From Skeletonema tropicum (lineage: Eukaryota; Bacillariophyta; Thalassiosirophyceae; Thalassiosirales; Thalassiosiraceae): 64,000 nt of DNA. Positions 12,001-24,730 of the stretch are shown here, one piece after another. Each line of letters starts with the position of its first letter. Positions within the stretch are counted from its first letter, which is position 1. The notes beneath the pieces are model-generated. The model searched no databases. It was not told where the DNA came from and was given only the letters and a program-made list of their open reading frames with translations. Location of the stretch: contig CM074140.1 in assembly GCA_037178625.1 (NCBI GenBank), forward strand, positions 2,356,001 to 2,420,000, given 5' to 3'. The position numbers were made by a program, and so were the translations under genes.

Positions 12001-13772
12001 TCATCAAACGCCCTCCACGCCGTATTGCTTGATCATCATAGCAATAGCGAGCATCCATGAGCTCAATCATTGCATTCACGGACATAGCATACACAAAATG
12101 AGATCTTCGCTTCATTGAGTTGGTCTACTTACCATATCTGCACTGATGGCATGGCGATGACGGTATGTTATTTGAGACGGGCATCTTGATTTGAGAATCC
12201 GGCATTCACTTTTGAATTTTTGACCTTCACCTTCACCTTGCTTGAGCAGCTCACAATGATGATAACGGTCGTATCTTTCCTTCTAGTAGACCAATGACGG
12301 CGATAAGTGTCGTTTTGGAAAGCTTTCATCGAGCTCTATCGATTTGGCGTATAATCGACCTGATTGGGTGACTTTGGTGCAATCGATCAGGTCAAAAACG
12401 GGTCGAGAAGTCATCGACAGGGCCAGATCCGACTTTCCAGGCAGAATTAAGACAACCATTGGAATCGTCTTTTCAAGCCGAATAATAATCGATTAGTATC
12501 ATCTTTATGCAACAAAATCGAACTGTATAAACGGTGCTCGGCCGACCGCCCACTAATAAAAAATAAAAAGCGACCACTTTAATGCGGCGGGCTATGCTCC
12601 AGACAGTTGGCACGACGCACGACGTATATCGATGTATATTATATTAATCAATAATAATCACAGCTCGGCCTCGCTACCGCTCACCCTCGCAAATACAGAT
12701 AAGCAGAATGAGGAATGACGTCCAATATCATCACATGCACCATCACCGCACCATCACTATATTGACTCGCCGACCGATGAGTATAATATAACAATCAACC
12801 TTCATTCCTCACACCAATCATCGTCCTCCTCCTCCAACCACAAGCAGCATCAACTGGTAGTACTTCTAACTCCAACTCCAACACCAGCAACTCCTCGTCG
12901 GCAATGATGTTGCGCAGCGTGTGGTTGGAGGAGTTGCTTGTGGTGGAGTTGGAGGAGTTTGTGAATAATAAATACACAAGAGCCAACCACACCACAAGCA
13001 GCGCAACATCATCATCTCCTCCAACCACAAGCAGAAGCAGTATCGATAGTATCGTCGGCATGAGGCTTGTTTGTGGCTTGTGGTTGGAGTCCTCTGAATC
13101 ATAAATACTACAATCAACCACAAGCCAAGCAACAACAATATGCCGAGCGTAGCCGAGGCCAGTTGGTGGAAACGCCGGTGCCTAGTGGTCGTTCTTCAGC
13201 GAAGCGTTTGGATGCGTCCGTGCCAACCTATCATTGATGGTGCCGATTGTCAGTGTATATTATTTTGGATTCAGTGGAAGTGTCTTGAGCGACTGCAGGC
13301 GGGAGCGAGGACGAGCTGCGTTTATTCTACTAATCGATAGAGCTTGAAATGACGATTCCAATGGTTGTCTTGTTGTTACTCTTCTCTTTTTGAAAATTCG
13401 ATTCGATTTGGAATGTGGCTTCGCTCGGGGCTCGACGTACTTACCATGTAGGGGTCGATTTAGTTTGAGTCGATTGACAAAAGATTGATATGTATTTGGC
13501 TTGACTTTGAAACTACAATACAACCAATCGATAGAGCGCAATGAGAATGACAGCTTTCCAAATCACTACTCATCGTCTTGATTGGCCGAGTAGTAGAGAA
13601 GATCTGAAGGCCAACCAATACAATAGATAAAATGGAATAGAATAGAATTGGTGGTATCGTATGTAATGGTAATGCTCTAGAGAGAGAGAGAAAGTCATCA
13701 TTAGATTGTCGCTCGCTACTTCATTACTCGTCTACAATATCTCCCACCACTACATCTAGCATCAAACAAACA

Positions 13773-14570
13773 TCAAACATTTGACAAATACGACAAATGT
13801 CCAGTATACCTCTGCTTCACCGCATCCGCAAAATCCACATCTCCATTCTTCACCAACAACTTGTACAACTTCTCCACCTCCCCCTTGGTAAATTCAATTG
13901 GTTTCTTGTGCACATTCATATGCGGCATGGGCAAGTCCTTCCACCCTGTATAACTCAACACTTGATCCTTGAAGTGGGTATGATTGTTGAAACTTACCAC
14001 ATCAAAATGACGTGCTAACAATTCCATACCTCTTTGTACCTTCTCTTCCTTGGTAGCATAATACGGATTTCGACCTACAGGTCCATTGATATTATACAGT
14101 ACAAAATCCAAAATGGTCGACCATTTGCCTGTACCAGCCGGAGATTCCAAATGATCCATCCATTCGTCCCTCGTTCCATTCTTATTCTTGATAATTTTAT
14201 ATAACGACATGGCATGGTTGAGTGGATCACGTAACATGATTGTATTGATCATTTGACACCCTTGCTGTTCGACTGTGGTTCGCCAATTGTACCATAGGTG
14301 TTCGGTGGAGTTGAGAGGGGGTTGGACTAGATGGTATTGACCAGTGCGCCATTCATTTGGAGCTAGGTTGGATACGTGAGCGTCCATTCCCTTGATGAAT
14401 GCTTCGTGAACACGCTGTTGATTTGGACGGAATTGGCCATCAGTTCCGACGGATTTGGCCCATTTTTGATAAAAGGTGTGATTGCCATTGATGGGGTTGT
14501 TGTATTTGCGTAACGAGAGGGCGGGGCGGGGGTGTGTTGCTGTACTCTTACTGCTGCTGCGATGTTCGAA
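13773..14570 (-). pseudogene. 5'-truncated sulfotransferase copy 5
   Basis: In-frame ATG at 14387, short spacer form, usual TGA restored. It lies right of the variant copy 4, so the array reads variant, variant, common, variant, then only common units. Confidence 0.85.
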
Positions 14571-16331
14571 TCATCAAACGCCCTCCACGCCGTATTGCTT
14601 GATCATCATAGCAATAGCGAGCATCCATGAGCTCAATCATTGCATTCACGGACATAGCATACACAAAATGAGATCTTCGCTTCATTGAGTTGGTCTACTT
14701 ACCATATCTGCACTGATGGCATGGCGATGACGGTATGTTATTTGAGACGGGCATCTTGATTTGAGAATCCGGCATTCACTTTTGAATTTTTGACCTTCAC
14801 CTTCACCTTGCTTGAGCAGCTCACAATGATGATAACGGTCGTATCTTTCCTTCTAGTAGACCAATGACGGCGATAAGTGTCGTTTTGGAAAGCTTTCATC
14901 GAGCTCTATCGATTTGGCGTATAATCGACCTGATTGGGTGACTTTGGTGCAATCGATCAGGTCAAAAACGGGTCGAGAAGTCATCGACAGGGCCAGATCC
15001 GACTTTCCAGGCAGAATTAAGACAACCATTGGAATCGTCTTTTCAAGCCGAATAATAATCGATTAGTATCATCTTTATGCAACAAAATCGAACTGTATAA
15101 ACGGTGCTCGGCCGACCGCCCACTAATAAAAAATAAAAAGCGACCACTTTAATGCGGCGGGCTATGCTCCAGACAGTTGGCACGACGCACGACGTATATC
15201 GATGTATATTATATTAATCAATAATAATCACAGCTCGGCCTCGCTACCGCTCACCCTCGCAAATACAGATAAGCAGAATGAGGAATGACGTCCAATATCA
15301 TCACATGCACCATCACTATATTGACTCGCCGACCGATGAGTATAATATAACAATCAACCTTCATTCCTCACACCAATCATCGTCCTCCTCCTCCAACCAC
15401 AAGCAGCATCAACTGGTAGTACTTCTAACTCCAACTCCAACACCAGCAACTCCTCGTCGGCAATGATGTTGCGCAGCGTGTGGTTGGAGGAGTTGCTTGT
15501 GGTGGAGTTGGAGGAGTTTGTGAATAATAAATACACAAGAGCCAACCACACCACAAGCAGCGCAACATCATCATCTCCTCCAACCACAAGCAGAAGCAGT
15601 ATCGATAGTATCGTCGGCATGAGGCTTGTTTGTGGCTTGTGGTTGGAGTCCTCTGAATCATAAATACTACAATCAACCACAAGCCAAGCAACAACAATAT
15701 GCCGAGCGTAGCCGAGGCCAGTTGGTGGAAACGCCGGTGCCTAGTGGTCGTTCTTCAGCGAAGCGTTTGGATGCGTCCGTGCCAACCTATCATTGATGGT
15801 GCCGATTGTCAGTGTATATTATTTTGGATTCAGTGGAAGTGTCTTGAGCGACTGCAGGCGGGAGCGAGGACGAGCTGCGTTTATTCTACTAATCGATAGA
15901 GCTTGAAATGACGATTCCAATGGTTGTCTTGTTGTTACTCTTCTCTTTTTGAAAATTCGATTCGATTTGGAATGTGGCTTCGCTCGGGGCTCGACGTACT
16001 TACCATGTAGGGGTCGATTTAGTTTGAGTCGATTGACAAAAGATTGATATGTATTTGGCTTGACTTTGAAACTACAATACAACCAATCGATAGAGCGCAA
16101 TGAGAATGACAGCTTTCCAAATCACTACTCATCGTCTTGATTGGCCGAGTAGTAGAGAAGATCTGAAGGCCAACCAATACAATAGATAAAATGGAATAGA
16201 ATAGAATTGGTGGTATCGTATGTAATGGTAATGCTCTAGAGAGAGAGAGAAAGTCATCATTAGATTGTCGCTCGCTACTTCATTACTCGTCTACAATATC
16301 TCCCACCACTACATCTAGCATCAAACAAACA

Positions 16332-17129
16332 TCAAACATTTGACAAATACGACAAATGTCCAGTATACCTCTGCTTCACCGCATCCGCAAAATCCACATC
16401 TCCATTCTTCACCAACAACTTGTACAACTTCTCCACCTCCCCCTTGGTAAATTCAATTGGTTTCTTGTGCACATTCATATGCGGCATGGGCAAGTCCTTC
16501 CACCCTGTATAACTCAACACTTGATCCTTGAAGTGGGTATGATTGTTGAAACTTACCACATCAAAATGACGTGCTAACAATTCCATACCTCTTTGTACCT
16601 TCTCTTCCTTGGTAGCATAATACGGATTTCGACCTACAGGTCCATTGATATTATACAGTACAAAATCCAAAATGGTCGACCATTTGCCTGTACCAGCCGG
16701 AGATTCCAAATGATCCATCCATTCGTCCCTCGTTCCATTCTTATTCTTGATAATTTTATATAACGACATGGCATGGTTGAGTGGATCACGTAACATGATT
16801 GTATTGATCATTTGACACCCTTGCTGTTCGACTGTGGTTCGCCAATTGTACCATAGGTGTTCGGTGGAGTTGAGAGGGGGTTGGACTAGATGGTATTGAC
16901 CAGTGCGCCATTCATTTGGAGCTAGGTTGGATACGTGAGCGTCCATTCCCTTGATGAATGCTTCGTGAACACGCTGTTGATTTGGACGGAATTGGCCATC
17001 AGTTCCGACGGATTTGGCCCATTTTTGATAAAAGGTGTGATTGCCATTGATGGGGTTGTTGTATTTGCGTAACGAGAGGGCGGGGCGGGGGTGTGTTGCT
17101 GTACTCTTACTGCTGCTGCGATGTTCGAA
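16332..17129 (-). pseudogene. 5'-truncated sulfotransferase copy 6
   Basis: In-frame ATG at 16946. The unit is exactly 2559 bp and looks identical to units 3, 5 and 7. Confidence 0.85.
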
Positions 17130-18890
17130 TCATCAAACGCCCTCCACGCCGTATTGCTTGATCATCATAGCAATAGCGAGCATCCATGAGCTCAATCATT
17201 GCATTCACGGACATAGCATACACAAAATGAGATCTTCGCTTCATTGAGTTGGTCTACTTACCATATCTGCACTGATGGCATGGCGATGACGGTATGTTAT
17301 TTGAGACGGGCATCTTGATTTGAGAATCCGGCATTCACTTTTGAATTTTTGACCTTCACCTTCACCTTGCTTGAGCAGCTCACAATGATGATAACGGTCG
17401 TATCTTTCCTTCTAGTAGACCAATGACGGCGATAAGTGTCGTTTTGGAAAGCTTTCATCGAGCTCTATCGATTTGGCGTATAATCGACCTGATTGGGTGA
17501 CTTTGGTGCAATCGATCAGGTCAAAAACGGGTCGAGAAGTCATCGACAGGGCCAGATCCGACTTTCCAGGCAGAATTAAGACAACCATTGGAATCGTCTT
17601 TTCAAGCCGAATAATAATCGATTAGTATCATCTTTATGCAACAAAATCGAACTGTATAAACGGTGCTCGGCCGACCGCCCACTAATAAAAAATAAAAAGC
17701 GACCACTTTAATGCGGCGGGCTATGCTCCAGACAGTTGGCACGACGCACGACGTATATCGATGTATATTATATTAATCAATAATAATCACAGCTCGGCCT
17801 CGCTACCGCTCACCCTCGCAAATACAGATAAGCAGAATGAGGAATGACGTCCAATATCATCACATGCACCATCACTATATTGACTCGCCGACCGATGAGT
17901 ATAATATAACAATCAACCTTCATTCCTCACACCAATCATCGTCCTCCTCCTCCAACCACAAGCAGCATCAACTGGTAGTACTTCTAACTCCAACTCCAAC
18001 ACCAGCAACTCCTCGTCGGCAATGATGTTGCGCAGCGTGTGGTTGGAGGAGTTGCTTGTGGTGGAGTTGGAGGAGTTTGTGAATAATAAATACACAAGAG
18101 CCAACCACACCACAAGCAGCGCAACATCATCATCTCCTCCAACCACAAGCAGAAGCAGTATCGATAGTATCGTCGGCATGAGGCTTGTTTGTGGCTTGTG
18201 GTTGGAGTCCTCTGAATCATAAATACTACAATCAACCACAAGCCAAGCAACAACAATATGCCGAGCGTAGCCGAGGCCAGTTGGTGGAAACGCCGGTGCC
18301 TAGTGGTCGTTCTTCAGCGAAGCGTTTGGATGCGTCCGTGCCAACCTATCATTGATGGTGCCGATTGTCAGTGTATATTATTTTGGATTCAGTGGAAGTG
18401 TCTTGAGCGACTGCAGGCGGGAGCGAGGACGAGCTGCGTTTATTCTACTAATCGATAGAGCTTGAAATGACGATTCCAATGGTTGTCTTGTTGTTACTCT
18501 TCTCTTTTTGAAAATTCGATTCGATTTGGAATGTGGCTTCGCTCGGGGCTCGACGTACTTACCATGTAGGGGTCGATTTAGTTTGAGTCGATTGACAAAA
18601 GATTGATATGTATTTGGCTTGACTTTGAAACTACAATACAACCAATCGATAGAGCGCAATGAGAATGACAGCTTTCCAAATCACTACTCATCGTCTTGAT
18701 TGGCCGAGTAGTAGAGAAGATCTGAAGGCCAACCAATACAATAGATAAAATGGAATAGAATAGAATTGGTGGTATCGTATGTAATGGTAATGCTCTAGAG
18801 AGAGAGAGAAAGTCATCATTAGATTGTCGCTCGCTACTTCATTACTCGTCTACAATATCTCCCACCACTACATCTAGCATCAAACAAACA

Positions 18891-19688
18891 TCAAACATTT
18901 GACAAATACGACAAATGTCCAGTATACCTCTGCTTCACCGCATCCGCAAAATCCACATCTCCATTCTTCACCAACAACTTGTACAACTTCTCCACCTCCC
19001 CCTTGGTAAATTCAATTGGTTTCTTGTGCACATTCATATGCGGCATGGGCAAGTCCTTCCACCCTGTATAACTCAACACTTGATCCTTGAAGTGGGTATG
19101 ATTGTTGAAACTTACCACATCAAAATGACGTGCTAACAATTCCATACCTCTTTGTACCTTCTCTTCCTTGGTAGCATAATACGGATTTCGACCTACAGGT
19201 CCATTGATATTATACAGTACAAAATCCAAAATGGTCGACCATTTGCCTGTACCAGCCGGAGATTCCAAATGATCCATCCATTCGTCCCTCGTTCCATTCT
19301 TATTCTTGATAATTTTATATAACGACATGGCATGGTTGAGTGGATCACGTAACATGATTGTATTGATCATTTGACACCCTTGCTGTTCGACTGTGGTTCG
19401 CCAATTGTACCATAGGTGTTCGGTGGAGTTGAGAGGGGGTTGGACTAGATGGTATTGACCAGTGCGCCATTCATTTGGAGCTAGGTTGGATACGTGAGCG
19501 TCCATTCCCTTGATGAATGCTTCGTGAACACGCTGTTGATTTGGACGGAATTGGCCATCAGTTCCGACGGATTTGGCCCATTTTTGATAAAAGGTGTGAT
19601 TGCCATTGATGGGGTTGTTGTATTTGCGTAACGAGAGGGCGGGGCGGGGGTGTGTTGCTGTACTCTTACTGCTGCTGCGATGTTCGAA
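18891..19688 (-). pseudogene. 5'-truncated sulfotransferase copy 7, next to the intact gene
   Basis: In-frame ATG at 19505. The last truncated copy before the intact gene. Its 3' half and the intact gene's 3' half match base for base by eye, while the 5' parts differ by deletions and substitutions. Confidence 0.85.
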
Positions 19689-21449
19689 TCATCAAACGCC
19701 CTCCACGCCGTATTGCTTGATCATCATAGCAATAGCGAGCATCCATGAGCTCAATCATTGCATTCACGGACATAGCATACACAAAATGAGATCTTCGCTT
19801 CATTGAGTTGGTCTACTTACCATATCTGCACTGATGGCATGGCGATGACGGTATGTTATTTGAGACGGGCATCTTGATTTGAGAATCCGGCATTCACTTT
19901 TGAATTTTTGACCTTCACCTTCACCTTGCTTGAGCAGCTCACAATGATGATAACGGTCGTATCTTTCCTTCTAGTAGACCAATGACGGCGATAAGTGTCG
20001 TTTTGGAAAGCTTTCATCGAGCTCTATCGATTTGGCGTATAATCGACCTGATTGGGTGACTTTGGTGCAATCGATCAGGTCAAAAACGGGTCGAGAAGTC
20101 ATCGACAGGGCCAGATCCGACTTTCCAGGCAGAATTAAGACAACCATTGGAATCGTCTTTTCAAGCCGAATAATAATCGATTAGTATCATCTTTATGCAA
20201 CAAAATCGAACTGTATAAACGGTGCTCGGCCGACCGCCCACTAATAAAAAATAAAAAGCGACCACTTTAATGCGGCGGGCTATGCTCCAGACAGTTGGCA
20301 CGACGCACGACGTATATCGATGTATATTATATTAATCAATAATAATCACAGCTCGGCCTCGCTACCGCTCACCCTCGCAAATACAGATAAGCAGAATGAG
20401 GAATGACGTCCAATATCATCACATGCACCATCACTATATTGACTCGCCGACCGATGAGTATAATATAACAATCAACCTTCATTCCTCACACCAATCATCG
20501 TCCTCCTCCTCCAACCACAAGCAGCATCAACTGGTAGTACTTCTAACTCCAACTCCAACACCAGCAACTCCTCGTCGGCAATGATGTTGCGCAGCGTGTG
20601 GTTGGAGGAGTTGCTTGTGGTGGAGTTGGAGGAGTTTGTGAATAATAAATACACAAGAGCCAACCACACCACAAGCAGCGCAACATCATCATCTCCTCCA
20701 ACCACAAGCAGAAGCAGTATCGATAGTATCGTCGGCATGAGGCTTGTTTGTGGCTTGTGGTTGGAGTCCTCTGAATCATAAATACTACAATCAACCACAA
20801 GCCAAGCAACAACAATATGCCGAGCGTAGCCGAGGCCAGTTGGTGGAAACGCCGGTGCCTAGTGGTCGTTCTTCAGCGAAGCGTTTGGATGCGTCCGTGC
20901 CAACCTATCATTGATGGTGCCGATTGTCAGTGTATATTATTTTGGATTCAGTGGAAGTGTCTTGAGCGACTGCAGGCGGGAGCGAGGACGAGCTGCGTTT
21001 ATTCTACTAATCGATAGAGCTTGAAATGACGATTCCAATGGTTGTCTTGTTGTTACTCTTCTCTTTTTGAAAATTCGATTCGATTTGGAATGTGGCTTCG
21101 CTCGGGGCTCGACGTACTTACCATGTAGGGGTCGATTTAGTTTGAGTCGATTGACAAAAGATTGATATGTATTTGGCTTGACTTTGAAACTACAATACAA
21201 CCAATCGATAGAGCGCAATGAGAATGACAGCTTTCCAAATCACTACTCATCGTCTTGATTGGCCGAGTAGTAGAGAAGATCTGAAGGCCAACCAATACAA
21301 TAGATAAAATGGAATAGAATAGAATTGGTGGTATCGTATGTAATGGTAATGCTCTAGAGAGAGAGAGAAAGTCATCATTAGATTGTCGCTCGCTACTTCA
21401 TTACTCGTCTACAATATCTCCCACCACTACATCTAGCATCAAACAAACA

Positions 21450-22598
21450 TCAAACATTTGACAAATACGACAAATGTCCAGTATACCTCTGCTTCACCGC
21501 ATCCGCAAAATCCACATCTCCATTCTTCACCAACAACTTGTACAACTTCTCCACCTCCCCCTTGGTAAATTCAATTGGTTTCTTGTGCACATTCATATGC
21601 GGCATGGGCAAGTCCTTCCACCCTGTATAACTCAACACTTGATCCTTGAAGTGGGTATGATTGTTGAAACTTACCACATCAAAATGACGTGCTAACAATT
21701 CCATACCTCTTTGTACCTTCTCTTCCTTGGTAGCATAATACGGATTTCGACCTACAGGTCCATTGATATTATACAGTACAAAATCCAAAATGGTCGACCA
21801 TTTGCCTGTACCAGCCGGAGATTCCAAATGATCCATCCATTCGTCCCTCGTTCCATTCTTATTCTTGATAATTTTATATAACGACATGGCATGGTTGAGT
21901 GGATCACGTAACATGATTGTATTGATCATTTGACACCCTTGCTGTTCGACTGTGGTTCGCCAATTGTACCATAGGTGTTCGGTGGAGTTGAGAGGGGGTT
22001 GGACTAGATGGTATTGACCAGTGCGCCATTCATTTGGAGCTAGGTTGGATACGTGAGCGTCCATTCCCTTGATGAATGCTTCGTGAACACGCTGTTGATT
22101 TGGACGGAATTGGCCATCAGTTCCGACGGATTTGGCCCATTTTTGATAAAAGGTGTGATTGCCATTGATGGGGTTGTTGTATTTGCGGAACCAGTTGGCA
22201 ATGGATGCTCCACCGGTGGAGGGTATGTGGAAGAAGAACACTACGCCGCAGGAGAAGGGTGTTGGAGGGCGGGGGTGTGTGGCTGCGGTTGGAAGGAGTT
22301 TGGTGTTGGTGGAAGAATTATAGTAGTTGTGGTGTGACGACACTTGTTGTACACTTGCTTTGCTGCTGCGATGTGGATATTCAACTATCGGAGAGTCAAA
22401 ATAAATTGTCTCATCCTCCGACAGATCCCGTGTCGATCTGGATACCAAGCATTGCATAGTTGCAACATTGAAGAGTAGAGATGGAAGGAATAGGACAAAC
22501 ATGTAGATCAGTCGGGGTGTTGTTGATTTGTTGTTCCTCCGATTGTTGTTGTCGGGGGCGATGGCGGCGGGTGATTCTTGCTGTTTATTGTTACTCAT
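21450..22598 (-). CDS. Type II membrane sulfotransferase, intact copy
   Basis: A 382-residue protein from the ATG at 22598; an upstream in-frame GTG at 22637 is not a plausible eukaryotic start. It has a basic Asn-rich cytoplasmic tail, one membrane anchor at about residues 30-52, and a luminal stem rich in Ser, Asn, His and Pro. The catalytic region carries the 5'-PSB loop FFFHIPSTGG (about 121-130) and the 3'-PSB motif RDPLNHAMSLY (about 231-241). These bind the donor PAPS, and the architecture is that of Golgi carbohydrate sulfotransferases. Several N-x-S/T sites fit luminal glycosylation. The acceptor sugar cannot be told from sequence. It ends an array of seven truncated copies of its own 3' half and is the only copy with both PSB motifs. 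Confidence 0.8.
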   Translation of the reverse strand: MSNNKQQESPAAIAPDNNNRRNNKSTTPRLIYMFVLFLPSLLFNVATMQCLVSRSTRDLSEDETIYFDSPIVEYPHRSSKASVQQVSSHHNYYNSSTNTKLLPTAATHPRPPTPFSCGVVFFFHIPSTGGASIANWFRKYNNPINGNHTFYQKWAKSVGTDGQFRPNQQRVHEAFIKGMDAHVSNLAPNEWRTGQYHLVQPPLNSTEHLWYNWRTTVEQQGCQMINTIMLRDPLNHAMSLYKIIKNKNGTRDEWMDHLESPAGTGKWSTILDFVLYNINGPVGRNPYYATKEEKVQRGMELLARHFDVVSFNNHTHFKDQVLSYTGWKDLPMPHMNVHKKPIEFTKGEVEKLYKLLVKNGDVDFADAVKQRYTGHLSYLSNV

Positions 22599-23096
22599 AT
22601 TTGGCGCTCTCTCTCTATTGAATGATGATAACGTCACTGCCGTTCATGAACAAAGTGTTGATGGAGAAATGCAGCTGATGTTCTAGAAGATTGCATAGCA
22701 GCTGATATTATGTGCGGCTCCAGGCTCCAAGAAGCACGGAAGAATAAGTAGGTAGCTAGAGAGTAGGATACTTCTTCTTTTAGGAGGTGACTATTTACTG
22801 AGATGATGCTCAACGTTGAGTGTCGATAGGCCGAGGCTCGAGGCACAGTACGTGCGCGAGCACTTGTCCTCACGGTTGCTCAATTGCTCACCACAAGCTA
22901 GCCAAAAACACACTAGAGGTAACAATTTTTTTAATATTCTACTTTAGGTGCAAAAGTCGATAATAATGTGGTGAGTGTGGCAATGACACCATCTTTTTCT
23001 GATTCTTGTTATATTATTCAACACCACAATCAGCCCAGGCACATCATCATCAAAAAGTGATTTTTGATCATCTTCTGCTGAAAATCCTCTTCTCGT
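22599..23096. other. Spacer between sulfotransferase and fucosyltransferase-like genes
   Basis: Upstream region of the sulfotransferase and downstream region of the next minus-strand gene. It starts with a CT-rich stretch (22605-22620) just before the sulfotransferase ATG. No further feature was recognised. Confidence 0.4.
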
Positions 23097-24648
23097 TCAA
23101 TAATTCACTTTTACTCCCGCCCTTTCAAAAGTCTGTACAATCCCTCCCTGGTTATTCGCCAAAGGAAAGGTAATTTCATGCTTCATTCTCTGCTTTGATC
23201 CATTCAATACTCCCCATGTCCTGTGGGATGTTTGATTGAGCCATTCAATGAGTGTGGCAGCACAATCCATTCGGTTACCATCTGCACCAACATCACAGAA
23301 GTAGTGTGGGTGGAAATGTTCCTCCGCATCTACTTGATGCTCCCGAAGTGGTTGTTTTGCTTTGTGCATCATGAATGAGAGCGGTGCAGACTGTGTAAAG
23401 GAAGAATAGGTACCTGCCAGGACTGAATTGCATCTGGTGAACAAGTACATATCTAGCCACATATCCTCCCATCCCTTCAAGCATTTGCTGGTATCATCAT
23501 ACTTGTGGTTCCAGGTGACACTTCCTCCTTCCTCTACAAATGTTTGATCAGATGATACAAATGGGATCTCGCAGGTTTTATTTGAATATTCTTGCAGTTT
23601 TGGTATGACTGATCCTGTATCGGTGCCCACGTATACCATTAGCGGTTTCTTGGTGAAGTAGTGAGAATGTTTGTCTTTGTAATCACACAAGAGCAAAACA
23701 ACCCTCTTGAGCCATCCATCCAAATCATTCATTCCTCTACCCTTATGCGCAAAGTCTCCGCTTTCTCCATTCCCTGCCCGAATATGTAGGCCAAAGACCG
23801 TATGTGCATTGAATCTAGTTGCCTCCATAACTTTTTGAATTCTTGCCTTGTGCTTGTGTTCAAATAACAGCATTAACTGATGATACATCTGATAATCAGT
23901 TTCTTCTTTCAGTAGTGTATTGCCCTGCCTCAGATAATTAATGGGCCAGATCGGCTTAGCATGAAAATACCCTGGCACCTCATTGTTCAAATTGATTACC
24001 TGTTTTTTTACCTTGGTTATCAAACGTCATGTTCGGCCGAGGAAATAGATTTGGATTTTGAAATAGATTCTTATCCCCAAAGAATGGAATATCTACCATG
24101 AGCTGCCCCTCGCCAATCAAGTAGTTATAAATTGCAAAGATGCCATCATGCTCATGGCGGCATACAGGATTGTGAGTGGGCAAAATTCTCGGAATTTGAT
24201 ACAGCATGGCGAGATGATACGCGGATGAGAGACGAAGAAGTTGATGACCGAGGCCATTCATTGCGCGATATATCATCTGGATAGGTTCCTCATCTACGGA
24301 TAGGTCGAGCGATCGGTTACGCACTACTTGAAGCCATTCCAAGTAGGGAGCATCGTCATCACCATAGTAATTGTTGGAAGGTGCTGAATGATTCCTTAAT
24401 ATTGTTGCTGCCGGTGCAGAAAAAAATTGGCTAGGGTCCAGTAGTAGATTGGAAAATAGAAATAGAAAAACGAAGATGAGCCATGGCACCGCTATCCGAG
24501 GTATTCGAGCAGTCGGCGCTTTCCATCTTCTCTGCCTTGGTGCTTGCTCCTGTGCTGCAAAAGGAGCATTGCCAATGGGGCGCGATTGGTTTTCCCCGTA
24601 ATATGAGGGAGGGTCTGAAGGGGGGTCTCTTGGCGGCGTCGTTGTCAT
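23097..24648 (-). pseudogene. Fucosyltransferase-like type II membrane protein, split by a frameshift
   Basis: Two overlapping frames make one protein of about 516 residues. The first starts at ATG 24648 and ends at 23980; the second is open from about 24023 to the stop at 23097. The break is at a run of seven A in the mRNA sense (24003-24009); six A would join the frames. The N-terminal part has a Pro/Arg-rich tail, a membrane anchor (IAVPWLIFVFLFLFSNLLL) and NGLGHQLLRLSSAYHLA, like the G-G-L-G-N-Q region of fucosyltransferases. The second part has FGLHIRAGNG, resembling the H-x-R-x-G/D GDP-fucose motif, and later VYVGTDTGSVIPKL and GTYSSFTQSAPLSF. A GT23/GT11-type fold in the Golgi is likely; the acceptor is unknown. 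A sequencing error is as likely as a true mutation. Confidence 0.6.
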
Positions 24649-24730
24649 TTCGTTTTCTTTATTTCATCACCATCTGGGATCTGGGCAGCGGCAGGCAGAG
24701 TAGAGGTGCGTGCAGCAACACTATTGTATC

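Larger units (their letters stand above)
3114..22187. repeat. Head-to-tail array: seven ~2.56 kb units plus a partial eighth
   Basis: Using the TTGAAAATTCGATTCG anchor, units start at 3114 (diverged edge), 5685, 8257, 10816, 13390, 15949, 18508 and 21067. This gives lengths of 2571, 2572, 2559, 2574, 2559, 2559 and 2559. Outside the left edge, the differences I can see are small indels. One is in the spacer just past the sulfotransferase stop (short CATCAAACA-type insertions in units 1, 2 and 4). The other is an 11 bp CACCGCACCAT-type insertion in units 1 and 4 (near 5039 and 12743). Units 3, 5, 6 and 7 look identical. The eighth unit continues as the intact sulfotransferase gene and parts from the others at about 22188. 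Near-identity implies very recent amplification, continuing homogenisation or an assembly artefact. Confidence 0.95.

Noticed and set aside
3114..22187. The array as a CRISPR-like or centromeric satellite
   Set aside because: Units are 2.56 kb, gene-derived and only seven in number; no short regular repeat-spacer pattern exists.
22637..22639. Upstream in-frame GTG as start of the sulfotransferase
   Set aside because: Nuclear eukaryotic genes rarely start at GTG; the ATG at 22598 is followed directly by the expected cytoplasmic tail.
23999..24012. A -1 ribosomal slippery heptamer A-AAA-AAC
   Set aside because: The run is not in the required phase and the shift needed is +1, not -1.
23980..24030. 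A 12 bp intron GTAAAAAAACAG joining the fucosyltransferase frames
   Set aside because: Far too short for a spliceosomal intron; a homopolymer indel explains it more simply.
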